From: Corynebacterium sp. HMSC04H06 | GTDB lineage: Bacteria; Actinomycetota; Actinomycetes; Mycobacteriales; Mycobacteriaceae | DNA length: 64,000 nucleotides | Direction: 5' to 3' | NCBI RefSeq assembly: GCF_001815935.1 | Contig: NZ_KV823406.1 | Location: 62,001-126,000 of the forward strand | Shown here: positions 36,089-44,824 of the stretch, piece by piece | Numbering within the stretch: the first letter of the stretch is position 1 | Layout of the letters: the number at the start of each line of letters is the position of its first letter | Position numbers and translations under genes: made by a program | The notes under the pieces: generated by a model | What the model was told of the DNA's origin: nothing | The model's database searches: none | What the model saw: only the letters and a program-made list of their open reading frames with translations

Positions 36089-37432
36089 CTAGCGCTGCCC
36101 GCCGCGGCTGCGGTGCGTGGCGACGAACTGGACCGAGTCCAGCATCCCGGCCTGCAGGAGGGCTTCCCGGAGGGCGAACTGGAACATCCACAGCCGGCGG
36201 TAGACGGGGTCGAAGCCGGCGGCGGCCGCCTCCCGCAGGCGCCCGGAGAAGAACGAGCGCTGCTGCGCGATGGATTCGCGGTAATGCGATCCGGTGTGGG
36301 TCTCCCCGATGATCCGTAGGTGTCCGTTCTTCTCAAAGGCCTTGTGGACGTCGGCGACCGTCGGGTATTTGAGGCCCGGCCAGATATAGGCGCGCAGCAC
36401 CTGGCATGCCGAGCGGGCCGCCGGCGTCATGTGTTCGGTGGCCACCAGCGATTGGATGGCCGCCTTTCCCCCACTGATGAGCAACCTGGCCAGGGTGTCG
36501 ATGAAGTCGGCGCGCTGCCGCGGGGTCAGCGCTTCGAAAAGCTCCACGCTGATGATCGAGTCATAACGCCCGCGCCACTGACGCGGACCTGGGATCGGGG
36601 CATCGATGAGCTGGCAGTGCACGGAGTCGTCCGCGCCCTCTAGCAAGAAGAACTCCTCCAGCGGCAGCAGGCTGGCCGGATCGGCAGAGAGCAAGTCCAC
36701 GGTCGCTTTCCGCCCGGCCGCCTCCACCGCGGCGCGGGCGCCGGAGGAAGGAAAGACTAGACAATGTGAGCCGGCGCGAACACCGGTGGCATCGAGCAGC
36801 CAGTTCGCCGCCCGCGTCTGGGCGGACTTGAGATCCTCGCGGTCGACCGCCTGCGGCTCCGTCATGGTGGTGACGTCAACGAAGTGGGCGCCGGCCGGTA
36901 ATCCGCGGCGGTTGTGCTGCTCGGCGTCCACGAGCTTGCCCTGCCGGTCGATGGTCTGCCTAGTCGTCGTCGGCACCCCGGTGGCAAAGATGCCGCCCTG
37001 GTGGCTCACGCTGTCGCCGGCATAAAGCGCCAGCAGCTCTTGGGGGATCTCTCCCCCCTCATACGCGGCAACCGGCGCGGTGGGCGTTTTCGGGGAATAA
37101 CCGCACTGCACCAGCCGGGTGAGCACGTGGACCAGCTTGTCCGTGCTCGGCGTGGTCCACTCCCCGGCCAGGTAGGACTCGGCCACACCCAGCCAGCCGG
37201 AGCTCGCGATGCGCGCGAACAAGGAGTCGTATTCGACCTTGAGGTCCAGGTCTTCCGGATCCTCGGCGTCGAGGACCAGGCCCGCGCGGTCGCAGGCGCG
37301 GGCGAAGTCAGCTTCCGCGTGGCGTGCCCGCAGGCCCAGCAGGCGGCCGCTGGGCACGCGGGCAACGCCTGGCCATTGCTCGGCATCGATAGCCGCAGTA
37401 TGCTCCAAGGCCATTTCCTTCAAAAGTCCCAT
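36089..37432 (-). CDS. CFA-synthase-like methyltransferase with degenerate SAM site
   Basis: The 447-residue protein has the N-terminal layout of cyclopropane-fatty-acid synthases (G-V-A-E-S-Y-L-A-G-E-W near residue 85) and C-terminal elements of the family (Y-I-W-P-G-L-K-Y-P, then H-Y-R-E-S-I). The position beside ndh matches the gene called ufaA in C. glutamicum. The expected SAM-binding D-x-G-C-G-x-G is replaced by C-L-V-F-P-S-S-G-A-R, and the active-site Cys near the C-terminus appears missing (L-W-M-F-Q-F-A-L-R). It may be a lipid-binding or regulatory relative rather than a working cyclopropane synthase. Confidence 0.8.
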   Translation of the reverse strand: MGLLKEMALEHTAAIDAEQWPGVARVPSGRLLGLRARHAEADFARACDRAGLVLDAEDPEDLDLKVEYDSLFARIASSGWLGVAESYLAGEWTTPSTDKLVHVLTRLVQCGYSPKTPTAPVAAYEGGEIPQELLALYAGDSVSHQGGIFATGVPTTTRQTIDRQGKLVDAEQHNRRGLPAGAHFVDVTTMTEPQAVDREDLKSAQTRAANWLLDATGVRAGSHCLVFPSSGARAAVEAAGRKATVDLLSADPASLLPLEEFFLLEGADDSVHCQLIDAPIPGPRQWRGRYDSIISVELFEALTPRQRADFIDTLARLLISGGKAAIQSLVATEHMTPAARSACQVLRAYIWPGLKYPTVADVHKAFEKNGHLRIIGETHTGSHYRESIAQQRSFFSGRLREAAAAGFDPVYRRLWMFQFALREALLQAGMLDSVQFVATHRSRGGQR

Positions 37433-37648
37433 CCTGACGCCGCCCGCACAGCACCTATCCCTATCGTGGAATAGCCGGCCCGGCCAGGGGCTTTACACCT
37501 TAGCCGAAAAGGAAAACGCTGTGTCGGCGGCCTCGCGTTTTAGTCCAATCGTTCTTAGACTAATGCCGATTAAGTCCGCAGCCCGGGTGCCATGCCGAGG
37601 GGCCTGGTTTATATCGGGGTGAAACTATCTGTTCCGGGGAGTAGCGTT

Positions 37649-37654
37649 TACAAT
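37649..37654 (+). promoter_or_regulatory. Likely -10 element of ndh
   Basis: TACAAT lies 50 bases before the ATG, giving a leader of about 44 bases that ends in AGGAAGG. The remaining 37433-37648 spacer shows no gene. Confidence 0.55.
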
Positions 37655-37704
37655 GTCCAAACGGTAGGTACTTAGTTCAAGCATTTAGGAAGGTAGTCAT
37701 CTAC

Positions 37705-39060
37705 ATGTCAGCAACCCCATACCGCCCCAATGGAGGACGCCACCACGTCGTCGTTATTGGTGCTGGATTCGGCGGCATCAACGCCGTAAAGCAGCTTAAA
37801 GGCACGGAAGTCGATATCACCATCATCGACAAGAAGAACCACCACCTGTTCCAGCCGATGCTCTACCAGGTGGCTACCGGCATGATCTCCGCTTCCGAGA
37901 TCGCCCCGTCGACCCGCCAGATGCTGCGCGGTCAGCAGAACGCGAACTTTGTCAACGCCACCGTCACCGACATCAACCTGGAAGATCAGACGGTGACCGC
38001 GGAAAACGATAATTTCCACCGCACCTACGGTTTCGACTCCCTGGTGGTTGCAGCTGGTTCCAGCCAGTCCTACTTCGGCAACGATCACTTCGCCGAGTTC
38101 GCCCCGGGCATGAAGACCATCGATGACGCTCTGGAGCTGCGCTCCCGGATCGTCTCCGCGTTCGAGCAGGCCGAGCTCACCGAGGATCCGGCTGAGCGCG
38201 AACGCCTGCTGACCTTCATCATCGTCGGCGCTGGCCCGACCGGTGTGGAGCTGACCGGCCAGATCGCTGAGCTGGCTAACCGTACCTTCACCGACGCCTT
38301 TTCCACCTACGGCCCTTCCGCGGCCAAGATCTACCTGCTGGACGGCGCTCCCCAGGTCCTGCCGCCGTTCGGCAAGCGTCTGGGCCGCAAGGCGCAGCGC
38401 ACCCTGGAAAAGCTGGGCGTCGATGTCCGCCTGAACGCCATGGTCACCAACGTTGACCAGGACACCGTCACCTACAAGAACACCAAAGATGACTCCGAGA
38501 CCACCCTGACCGGTGCGACCAAAATCTGGTCTGCGGGTGTGTCCGCCTCCCCACTGGGCAAGATGGTCGCCGACCAAGCCGGTGTCGAGACCGACCGCGC
38601 CGGTCGCGTCTCCGTCAACGAGGACCTGACCGTAGGCGAGTACTCCAACGTCTACGTCATTGGCGACATGATCAACCTGAACAAGCTGCCGGGCCTGGCT
38701 CAGGTCGCTATGCAGGGCGGTACCCACGTCGGCCGCCTCATCGACGCCAAGGTCGACGAGGAGTCCACCGCCAACGAGAAGGAACCCTTCGACTACTTCG
38801 ACAAGGGCTCCATGGCGATCATCTCCCGCTTCAACGCTGTGGTGAAGATGGGCAAGGTCGAATTCACCGGCATCTTCGCCTGGTTGGGCTGGCTGGCGCT
38901 GCACGCGACCTATCTGGTCGGCATGCGCAACCGTTTCGTCACCTTCATCAACTGGATTTCCAACGCGTTCACCCGTGACCGCGGTAACCTCGCCATCACC
39001 GAGCAGATGCGCACCGCCCGCAACGCGCTGGCCAAGAAGTCGAAGGATTCCGAGGCCTAA
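37705..39060 (+). CDS. ndh: Type II NADH:quinone dehydrogenase
   Basis: Single-subunit, non-proton-pumping NADH dehydrogenase that feeds menaquinone from cytosolic NADH. The 451-residue flavoprotein has an N-terminal FAD motif V-V-I-G-A-G-F-G-G, a second nucleotide-binding motif I-I-V-G-A-G-P-T-G-V-E-L (NADH) near residue 173, and V-Y-V-I-G-D near residue 318. A C-terminal amphipathic region provides membrane attachment. AGGAAGG precedes the ATG. Corynebacteria have no complex I, so this is expected to be the main NADH entry point. Inverted repeats, then a terminator, follow. Confidence 0.96.
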   Translation: MSATPYRPNGGRHHVVVIGAGFGGINAVKQLKGTEVDITIIDKKNHHLFQPMLYQVATGMISASEIAPSTRQMLRGQQNANFVNATVTDINLEDQTVTAENDNFHRTYGFDSLVVAAGSSQSYFGNDHFAEFAPGMKTIDDALELRSRIVSAFEQAELTEDPAERERLLTFIIVGAGPTGVELTGQIAELANRTFTDAFSTYGPSAAKIYLLDGAPQVLPPFGKRLGRKAQRTLEKLGVDVRLNAMVTNVDQDTVTYKNTKDDSETTLTGATKIWSAGVSASPLGKMVADQAGVETDRAGRVSVNEDLTVGEYSNVYVIGDMINLNKLPGLAQVAMQGGTHVGRLIDAKVDEESTANEKEPFDYFDKGSMAIISRFNAVVKMGKVEFTGIFAWLGWLALHATYLVGMRNRFVTFINWISNAFTRDRGNLAITEQMRTARNALAKKSKDSEA

Positions 39061-39072
39061 GAGACCCGAGAG

Positions 39073-39175
39073 GGGGCTAGACAGCCCCGCGCGGTGCCGC
39101 CGAGCACCCGCACCTCTACCCCGCCGTGGGGTGCGCCGGTTTAGAACCCGCGCGCCCCACGACGGGGTTCTTTTT
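39073..39175 (+). terminator. Terminator region after ndh
   Basis: GGGGCT/AGCCCC hairpin at 39073-39088, then GAACCC (39144-39149) pairing with GGGTTC (39165-39170), followed by TTTTT. A larger GTGGGG/CCCCAC stem spans 39126-39160. Confidence 0.75.
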
Positions 39176-39283
39176 GTCCCTAGCGGATCCTAGCCGTGTT
39201 TTTGGGGCTGGCACTGGTGTTTGTCGCGTTGCCCGTTGGGGGTGTTTTCTTTCAAACCGGGCAACTTGCGAGCCCGGCTCTGT

Positions 39284-39289
39284 TAGGGT
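39284..39289 (+). promoter_or_regulatory. Likely -10 of the thiamine operon
   Basis: TAGGGT at 39284-39289 would start RNA at about 39296, just before the riboswitch. Confidence 0.5.
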
Positions 39290-39302
39290 GGACGGCACAA
39301 CA

Positions 39303-39378
39303 TTGGGGTGCCGGAAGTAGAGCTTCCGGCTGAGAACATACCCATGGAACCTGCTCTTAGTTAGAACTAGCGAAGGAA
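39303..39378 (+). ncRNA. TPP (THI-box) riboswitch
   Basis: The conserved THI elements are in order: GGGGTGCC, the P3 stem GGAAG/CTTCC, GCTGAGA, ACCC, GAACCTG and C-TAGCGAAGGAAAG. The GAACCTG-to-AGCGAAGGAAAG part contains the ribosome-binding site of thiM, so TPP binding would hide it. Translational repression is therefore more likely than termination. It controls thiM-thiE-thiD. Confidence 0.92.
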
Positions 39379-39384
39379 AGTGTT

Positions 39385-40188
39385 GTGAAAGAAGCAGTAT
39401 GCGCTGCTCTCGCCGCCGTGCGCGAGCGCAATCCCCTGGTCCAGTGCCTGACCAATACCGTGGTCACGAACGTGACCGCCAACGCCCTGCTGGCTATCGG
39501 CGCCAGCCCTGCCATGTGCGATACCCCGGAGGAATCCCGCGAGTTCGCGCGCATGGCCAACGGCGTCCTCATCAACATCGGCACCCCGTCCGCGGCCCAG
39601 TACGAAGGCATGCGCGAGGCAATCGCCGGTGCCAACGAGGCCGGCAACCCGTGGGTGCTCGACCCGGTCGCCGCCGGCGGGCTGTCCACCCGCACGGAAT
39701 TCGCCCGCTCAGTGGTCGACTCAAAGCCCGCGGCCATCCGCGGTAACGCCTCCGAAATCATCGCCCTAGCGCAGCTCGGCGAGGGCGGTCGCGGCGTCGA
39801 TGCCACCGACACGGCAAGCGCCGCCCTGCCCGCCGCCCAGGCGCTGGCGCAGCGCACCGGGGGCGTGGTGGCTATCTCCGGCGAGAAGGACGTCTTCGTC
39901 ACCCAGGACTCCGCCTGGGAGCTGGCCGGCGGCGTGCCGCTGCTCCAGCGGGTCATCGGCACCGGCTGCAGCCTGGGCGCCATCACGGCAGCCTACCTGG
40001 GCACCGGACAGCCGCCGCTCGCCGCGGTCATCGCCGCCCACGCCCATGTCTCCGTGGCCGGTTCCCTGGCCTACCAGCACGCCCAGTCGCCCGGCAGCTT
40101 CGCCGTAGCCTGGATGGACGCGCTCTACGAGCTCGGTACCGACGATCTGATCACCTACAGCGCCCTTCAGCCGGTGGAGCTGGCATGA
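39385..40188 (+). CDS. thiM: Hydroxyethylthiazole kinase
   Basis: Salvages the thiazole moiety: phosphorylates 5-(2-hydroxyethyl)-4-methylthiazole with ATP. The 267-residue ribokinase-like protein has the [13 protein letters not shown] start and the catalytic-cysteine loop G-T-G-C-S-L-G-A near residue 192. The GTG start follows AAGGAAAG within the riboswitch. The gene overlaps thiE by four bases (ATGA). Confidence 0.96.
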   Translation: MKEAVCAALAAVRERNPLVQCLTNTVVTNVTANALLAIGASPAMCDTPEESREFARMANGVLINIGTPSAAQYEGMREAIAGANEAGNPWVLDPVAAGGLSTRTEFARSVVDSKPAAIRGNASEIIALAQLGEGGRGVDATDTASAALPAAQALAQRTGGVVAISGEKDVFVTQDSAWELAGGVPLLQRVIGTGCSLGAITAAYLGTGQPPLAAVIAAHAHVSVAGSLAYQHAQSPGSFAVAWMDALYELGTDDLITYSALQPVELA

Positions 40189-40826
40189 CCGCGACCGACT
40201 GGAGCCTCTACCTGGTCACCGATCCGGATCTGGCCGGCGGGCGGGAGCGCGTCGCCGAGATCGCCGTGGCGGCCTGCCGTGGCGGCGCCACCGTGGTGCA
40301 GCTGCGCGACAAGGACGCAAGCAGTGCCGAGCTGCTCCCCTACGCCCGCAGCCTAATGGAACAGTTGGGTCAGATCCCGCTGTTTATCAACGACCGGGTT
40401 GAGCTCGCCGCCGAACTCGGCTGCCACCTGCACGTCGGTCAGGACGATCTCAGCGTCGCCGAGGCCCGCCCGCGCTTGGCCGAAGGTGCACTGGTGGGCC
40501 TGTCCGTCGGCTCCGAGGAGGAGCTTGACGCCGCGCTGAATGCTACTGGGGCTGCCCGGCCGGACGTCATTGGCATCGGGCCCGTTTTCAGCACCGCTAC
40601 CAAGGCCAACGCGCCGGAAGGCATCGGGGTTGAGGCCGCTGCAACCCTGGCCAGCCGCGCCGCCGAAGCCGGCATGCCCGCCGTGGCCATCGGGGGCCTG
40701 AAGACCCACAACGTCGGCGAACTGAAAGGCAGCGACTTCGCCGGCGTCTGCGTGGTCTCTGCCATCATGGCCGCCGAGGACCCCGCCACTGCCGCGGCCG
40801 AGCTCCTTGCCGCCTTCCGCGGTTAG
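40185..40826 (+). CDS. thiE: Thiamine-phosphate synthase
   Basis: Couples HMP-pyrophosphate and HET-phosphate to thiamine phosphate. The 213-residue TIM-barrel protein has V-V-Q-L-R-D-K-D-A near residue 36, N-D-R-V-E-L-A-A near residue 67, H-V-G-Q-D-D-L and the phosphate-binding G-P-V-F-S-T-A-T-K and A-I-G-G-L stretches. Its start overlaps thiM. Confidence 0.96.
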   Translation: MTATDWSLYLVTDPDLAGGRERVAEIAVAACRGGATVVQLRDKDASSAELLPYARSLMEQLGQIPLFINDRVELAAELGCHLHVGQDDLSVAEARPRLAEGALVGLSVGSEEELDAALNATGAARPDVIGIGPVFSTATKANAPEGIGVEAAATLASRAAEAGMPAVAIGGLKTHNVGELKGSDFAGVCVVSAIMAAEDPATAAAELLAAFRG

Positions 40827-40917
40827 TCTTTCCGCCCTCTACCTCCCTGCGCACGGCTTGCAGCACGACTCCGTGCTCGACGGTGCGCCCAATTCTTTGC
40901 TCGATAGGAATGTCACT

Positions 40918-42504
40918 ATGACCCACGTCTACCCTCTTGGAACTAAGCCTGCCCAGCCGCTGCCCGTCGCCCGCGTCCTGTCCATCGCCGGGACCGACCC
41001 GACTGGCGGTGCGGGCCTGCACGCCGATCTCAAGGCCATCAGCGCCGCCGGTGGCTATGGCATGGCCGTGACCACCGCGATCGTCTCGCAGAACACCCAG
41101 GGCGTGGACTCCATCTTCACCCCGCCGGCACACGTGCTGCGCGACCAGCTGGCCTCCGTGGCCGCGGACGTGGATATCGACGCGGTGAAGATTGGCATGC
41201 TCGGCAACCCGAAGACCATCGAAATCGTGCGCGAATTCATCGCCACGCTGGACGGGACGCCGGTGGTGCTGGATCCCGTCATGGTGGCTACCTCCGGGGA
41301 TCGCCTTTTGGACAAGGACGCCGAGTCCGCCATCCTGGATCTGGCAGGCCGGGTCGATTGCGTCACGCCCAACCTGAAGGAACTGGCGGTCCTCTGCGGT
41401 CTCAGCCCCAAGGAGGAAGCCACCGACGTGGACCAGGCCGTGGCCATGGCACAGGACTGGGCCAAGCAGACCGGGAACACCGTGATTGTCAAGGGCGGCC
41501 ACCTGCGCGACGACCGGGCGGATAACGCCGTGGTCGACGGGACCGGGCTTATCCACCGCGTCGCCTGCCCGCGGGTGGCGACCAAGAACACGCACGGTAC
41601 CGGCTGCTCGCTGTCCTCGGCGCTGGCAACGCGCCTGGGTCAAGGCGAAGGCCTTGCCCCGGCCCTGGAATGGTCCACCCGCTGGCTGCACGAGGCGATT
41701 GCCAACGCGGACGCCCTCGCCGTCGGCCGTGGGCACGGGCCGGTCGACCACGGGCACCGGCAGCGCCGCCTGGCACGGGCGGCCAGCGCTGAGCCGGTGC
41801 CCGCCGTGGACGTTGCCGCCGCCTATACCGCGGCCCAGTCCCAGCCTGCCTCGCAACCGGCTATCCCGGCAGTCGGGCCGCACACGGCGGCGCTGTGGGC
41901 GGCAACCCTGGGGCTGTGGAAGGACCTGCTCGCCCTGCCGTTCATAGGCCGCCTGGGCGACGGCACCCTGAACGCGGACGATTTCAGCTTCTACGTGGCC
42001 CAGGACGCGATTTACCTGCGCCACTATTCCACCGCGCTGGGGCGCCTCGGCGCGCTGGCCCGCGATCCACAGGACCGCCAGTTCTGGGCCGCCGGCGCGG
42101 CCGAGGTCCTAGTTGCCGAATCCGACCTGCACCGCGACTGGCTGGGCGGCGAGACCGCGGCGCGGCCCTCGCAGGTCACCAGCGCGTATACTGACTTCCT
42201 GGTGGCCACGGCCTATACCGAGGATTACGCGGTAGCCGCCGCGGCCGTGCTGCCGTGCTACTGGCTCTACGCCGAGGTCGGCCGGCACCTGCTCGCCCAG
42301 GACCGCGAGGACCACCCGTTCCACGCGTGGCTGCAGATGTACTCGGGCCCCGACTTCGTGGAAGGGACCCAGCGGGCTCTTCAGATGGTTGAGGACGCGC
42401 TGGAGGAAGCCACCGATACCCAGCGCCAGCGCGCCTTCGACGCCTTCTACCGCGCCAGCCTGGCCGAGCTGGCCTTCTTCGACCAGGCGGATCGCCGCTT
42501 CTAG
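40918..42504 (+). CDS. thiD: Bifunctional HMP/HMP-P kinase fused to a TenA thiaminase II domain
   Basis: The 528-residue fusion joins an N-terminal ThiD ribokinase-like domain (about 17-285, with A-G-T-D-P-T-G-G-A-G near residue 24, the catalytic G-T-G-C-S-L-S-S and the ATP site V-I-V-K-G-G-H) to a C-terminal TenA domain (about 320-528). The TenA part has the catalytic Cys (Cys447) in L-P-C-Y-W-L-Y-A-E-V-G and a C-terminal E-L-A-F-F segment, so it is of the cysteine-bearing class. It should both salvage HMP and phosphorylate it. The ATG at 40918 follows AGGAA; the frame is open further upstream to 40807. Controlled by the TPP riboswitch. Confidence 0.93.
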   Translation: MTHVYPLGTKPAQPLPVARVLSIAGTDPTGGAGLHADLKAISAAGGYGMAVTTAIVSQNTQGVDSIFTPPAHVLRDQLASVAADVDIDAVKIGMLGNPKTIEIVREFIATLDGTPVVLDPVMVATSGDRLLDKDAESAILDLAGRVDCVTPNLKELAVLCGLSPKEEATDVDQAVAMAQDWAKQTGNTVIVKGGHLRDDRADNAVVDGTGLIHRVACPRVATKNTHGTGCSLSSALATRLGQGEGLAPALEWSTRWLHEAIANADALAVGRGHGPVDHGHRQRRLARAASAEPVPAVDVAAAYTAAQSQPASQPAIPAVGPHTAALWAATLGLWKDLLALPFIGRLGDGTLNADDFSFYVAQDAIYLRHYSTALGRLGALARDPQDRQFWAAGAAEVLVAESDLHRDWLGGETAARPSQVTSAYTDFLVATAYTEDYAVAAAAVLPCYWLYAEVGRHLLAQDREDHPFHAWLQMYSGPDFVEGTQRALQMVEDALEEATDTQRQRAFDAFYRASLAELAFFDQADRRF

Positions 42505-42532
42505 CCGGCGGTCGACAGTCGCTTGATAGCCG

Positions 42533-43135
42533 CTACTGGATGAGGTCGGCGCCTGGCCGGGTCAGGACGGCAACCAGGAAGGCGGAGTTCGGGCCGAAAG
42601 GCTTGAGGTCCCAGGAGCTGAATTGGTTGTCCACGCGGTAGCCGACCTGTTCGGCTTGGGCGATGAAATCGGCGAATTCCCAGCCGCGGCCGGCGCCGAA
42701 GCCGGTCACCAGGCGGCCGCCGGGGCGCAGGGCCTCGAAGATGTGTCGCAGGGCCGGCTCGCGGCCCTCCGGCGCCAGAAAACCCATCACGTTGCCCGCG
42801 GAGACGGCCAGGTCGAAGCCGGTCTCGGGAATCTCCTCGGCGGAGAGATCTCCTACCACCCAGCGCCCCTCCGGGAAATCGTGCTCGGCGTGCTCGATGA
42901 GCACGGGGTCAACGTCGACGCCCAGGACGTCGTGGCCGCGGCGGACCAGTTCGCCGCCGACGCGCCCGGTGCCGCAGCCGGCGTCCAGGATGTGGGACTC
43001 GCGCTCGGCCATGGCATCAATGAGGCGTGCCTCGCCGTTGATGTCCTTGCCCTGGACCTGCATGAGCTTCCAACGCCGCGCGTAGTTGTGGGAATGGGCG
43101 GGGTTGGCTGTCGTCAGTTCTTTCCACGTAGGCAT
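42533..43135 (-). CDS. Class I SAM-dependent methyltransferase
   Basis: The 200-residue cytosolic enzyme has motif I H-I-L-D-A-G-C-G-T-G-R-V near residue 48 and motif II V-L-G-V-D-V-D. It belongs to the general methyltransferase group; the substrate is unknown. The start at 43135 (M-P-T-W-K-E-L) was set by TATAAT 7 bases upstream; an ATG three codons earlier lies within that -10. It is divergent from corA. Confidence 0.85.
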   Translation of the reverse strand: MPTWKELTTANPAHSHNYARRWKLMQVQGKDINGEARLIDAMAERESHILDAGCGTGRVGGELVRRGHDVLGVDVDPVLIEHAEHDFPEGRWVVGDLSAEEIPETGFDLAVSAGNVMGFLAPEGREPALRHIFEALRPGGRLVTGFGAGRGWEFADFIAQAEQVGYRVDNQFSSWDLKPFGPNSAFLVAVLTRPGADLIQ

Positions 43136-43142
43136 AGGTTTC

Positions 43143-43148
43143 ATTATA
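43143..43148 (-). promoter_or_regulatory. -10 element of the methyltransferase gene, leaderless
   Basis: A consensus TATAAT on the minus strand lies 7 bases before the ATG at 43135. It overlaps the ATG three codons earlier, which excludes that start. Confidence 0.65.
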
Positions 43149-43176
43149 GGGCGCGGTTTCGCGCTACACTTTATTC

Positions 43177-43191
43177 GCCGCACTGTGCGGC
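43177..43191 (+). repeat. Perfect hairpin in the corA leader
   Basis: GCCGCAC-T-GTGCGGC lies between a probable corA -10 (TACACT, 43165-43170) and the corA ribosome-binding site. It would sit at the start of the leader RNA. Confidence 0.6.
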
Positions 43192-43223
43192 TACCACTGC
43201 CCGACCACGAGGAGGAGGCCGCC

Positions 43224-44297
43224 ATGGCAAATGTGCCCAACCCGCTTCGGCCCCGCAAAAAGAAGCTCACGCAACCTGAGGTCACCCAGTTCAAGGTTCC
43301 CGTGGAAGAGGCAATCGAGCATTGTCGCGTCTTCGTCGATGGCGAGGCCCTGCCCGGCGAATACACCCCACGGACCGCGCAGGAGGCCCTCCGCGAATAC
43401 GGTCGCGGCTTCATCTGGGTCGGCATGCACGAGCCGTACGAGAGCCAGATGACCCAGGTGGCCAGCGAGTTCCGCATCCACGAACTGATCGTGGAGGACA
43501 CGGTCCAGGCCCACCAGCGCCCCAAGCTGGAGCGCTACGACGATCAGCTCTTCGTGGTGGCCCGCTCGGTCAACTACCGCGACCACGACGAGGTCAAGGA
43601 CAAGCGCCAGATCATTACCACCGGCGAGATCCAGATGATCGTGGCCTACGACTTCCTCATCACCGTCCGCCACAGCGCCAAGCTGCCGAACCTGGCCCAC
43701 TGCATCAACGACGAGCAGGACCTGGTCGAGCTCGGCCCCATCGCGCTGGCCTGGAAAGTCCTGGATATGATGGTGGACCGCTACAAGGAGATCACCACCC
43801 TGCTGGAGACCGAGGTCGACGAGGTCGAGGAAGAGGTCTTCACCCCGGGCGCGCAGTTCAACATCGACCGCATCTACATGTTCAAGCGTGAGATCCTGGA
43901 GATGAAGCACGCCGTCGCGCCCCTGTCCACGGCGCTGCAGGCCATGGTCAACGACCACAAGGATCTGATCCCCAAAAAGATCCGTTCCTACCTGCGCGAC
44001 GTCAACGACCACGAGCTGGTGGTCCGCGACGAGGTTGCCTCCTTCGATGAGCGCCTTACTTCGCTAATCGATGCCTCGGTGGCGAAGGTTTCCATGCAGC
44101 AAAACTCCGACATGCGCACCATCTCCGCGGTGGTCGGCATGGCCGCCGCCCCCACGATGGTCGCCGGTATCTACGGCATGAACTTCGACCACATGCCGGA
44201 GCTGCACACCGAGTACGGCTACCCCATCGCGCTGTTGGTCATGGTCGGAATCGTGGCGCTGATGTTCTGGTGGTTCCGCCGCAATAACTGGCTCTAG
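43224..44297 (+). CDS. corA: CorA-family magnesium/cobalt transport protein
   Basis: Pentameric divalent cation channel. The 357-residue protein has a large cytosolic N-terminal domain and two C-terminal membrane helices. The first ends in the selectivity signature Y-G-M-N, followed by the acidic periplasmic loop. The ATG at 43224 follows GGAGGAGG. The upstream frame to 43086 overlaps the divergent methyltransferase promoter and is not used. The stop shares CTAG with the convergent thioesterase gene. Confidence 0.95.
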   Translation: MANVPNPLRPRKKKLTQPEVTQFKVPVEEAIEHCRVFVDGEALPGEYTPRTAQEALREYGRGFIWVGMHEPYESQMTQVASEFRIHELIVEDTVQAHQRPKLERYDDQLFVVARSVNYRDHDEVKDKRQIITTGEIQMIVAYDFLITVRHSAKLPNLAHCINDEQDLVELGPIALAWKVLDMMVDRYKEITTLLETEVDEVEEEVFTPGAQFNIDRIYMFKREILEMKHAVAPLSTALQAMVNDHKDLIPKKIRSYLRDVNDHELVVRDEVASFDERLTSLIDASVAKVSMQQNSDMRTISAVVGMAAAPTMVAGIYGMNFDHMPELHTEYGYPIALLVMVGIVALMFWWFRRNNWL

Positions 44298-44767
44298 CCG
44301 CCCAGCGGCATGGTCCGCAGCTGGGAGCGGGCCATCAGCCGACCCTGCTCGTCGCGGATGTCCACGCCCCACAGCTGGGTGCGCCGGCCCAGGTGCAGCG
44401 GGGTAGCCGTGGCATCAAGCGCGCCGGAACTGGCCGGGCGAAGGAAGTCGGTGTTGTTGTTGACGCCGACGACGGGCCGACGCGCGGCGACCACGCCGGC
44501 AACGGAGGCGACCGACTCGGTCAGGCAGGCGTACACGCCCCCGTTGGCCACGCCCCACGGCTGGTGGTGGCGGGCGTCGATGGACATCGTGGCGCGCACT
44601 TCGCCGTTGCTGATGGCCGTGTAGGTGATCCCCAGGGTGGCGTCGAGGCCGGTCAGCTGCCGGTTGATGGTCGCAAGCTGGGCGTCGTCCAGGGCGGTGA
44701 CGTGGGCCGAATAGAGCAACTGTTCTAGCTCGTGGGTCGGGTTTAGGGGTTGTCCGCTAGCACTCAT
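44294..44767 (-). CDS. PaaI-family hotdog-fold thioesterase
   Basis: Acyl-CoA thioesterase of 157 residues. The fold is marked by H-H-Q-P-W-G-V-A-N-G-G-V-Y-A-C-L-T-E-S, with the Asn-Gly-Gly of the hotdog active site and its following Glu. The exact acyl substrate is unknown. It is divergent from gnd with 57 bases between the starts, and convergent with corA with a shared CTAG. Confidence 0.88.
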   Translation of the reverse strand: MSASGQPLNPTHELEQLLYSAHVTALDDAQLATINRQLTGLDATLGITYTAISNGEVRATMSIDARHHQPWGVANGGVYACLTESVASVAGVVAARRPVVGVNNNTDFLRPASSGALDATATPLHLGRRTQLWGVDIRDEQGRLMARSQLRTMPLGG

Positions 44768-44775
44768 GCTTTCCC

Positions 44776-44781
44776 AATCTA
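44776..44781 (-). promoter_or_regulatory. -10 element of the thioesterase gene, leaderless
   Basis: TAGATT on the minus strand lies 8 bases before the ATG at 44767. Confidence 0.6.
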
Positions 44782-44811
44782 GTCTTTCGGCTGTGCCGAT
44801 GGCCTATGCGG

Positions 44812-44817
44812 TAATCT
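44812..44817 (+). promoter_or_regulatory. -10 element of gnd, leaderless
   Basis: TAATCT lies 7 bases before the ATG at 44825. It is divergent from the thioesterase -10, 30 bases away. Confidence 0.65.
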
Positions 44818-44824
44818 AGGCAGC

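Noticed and set aside
39110-39165. Possible second tRNA-like arm with a similar peptide (G-L-E-P-A-R-P)
   Set aside because: The T-loop lacks the conserved bases and no acceptor or anticodon arm can be drawn. The sequence folds better as the ndh terminator.
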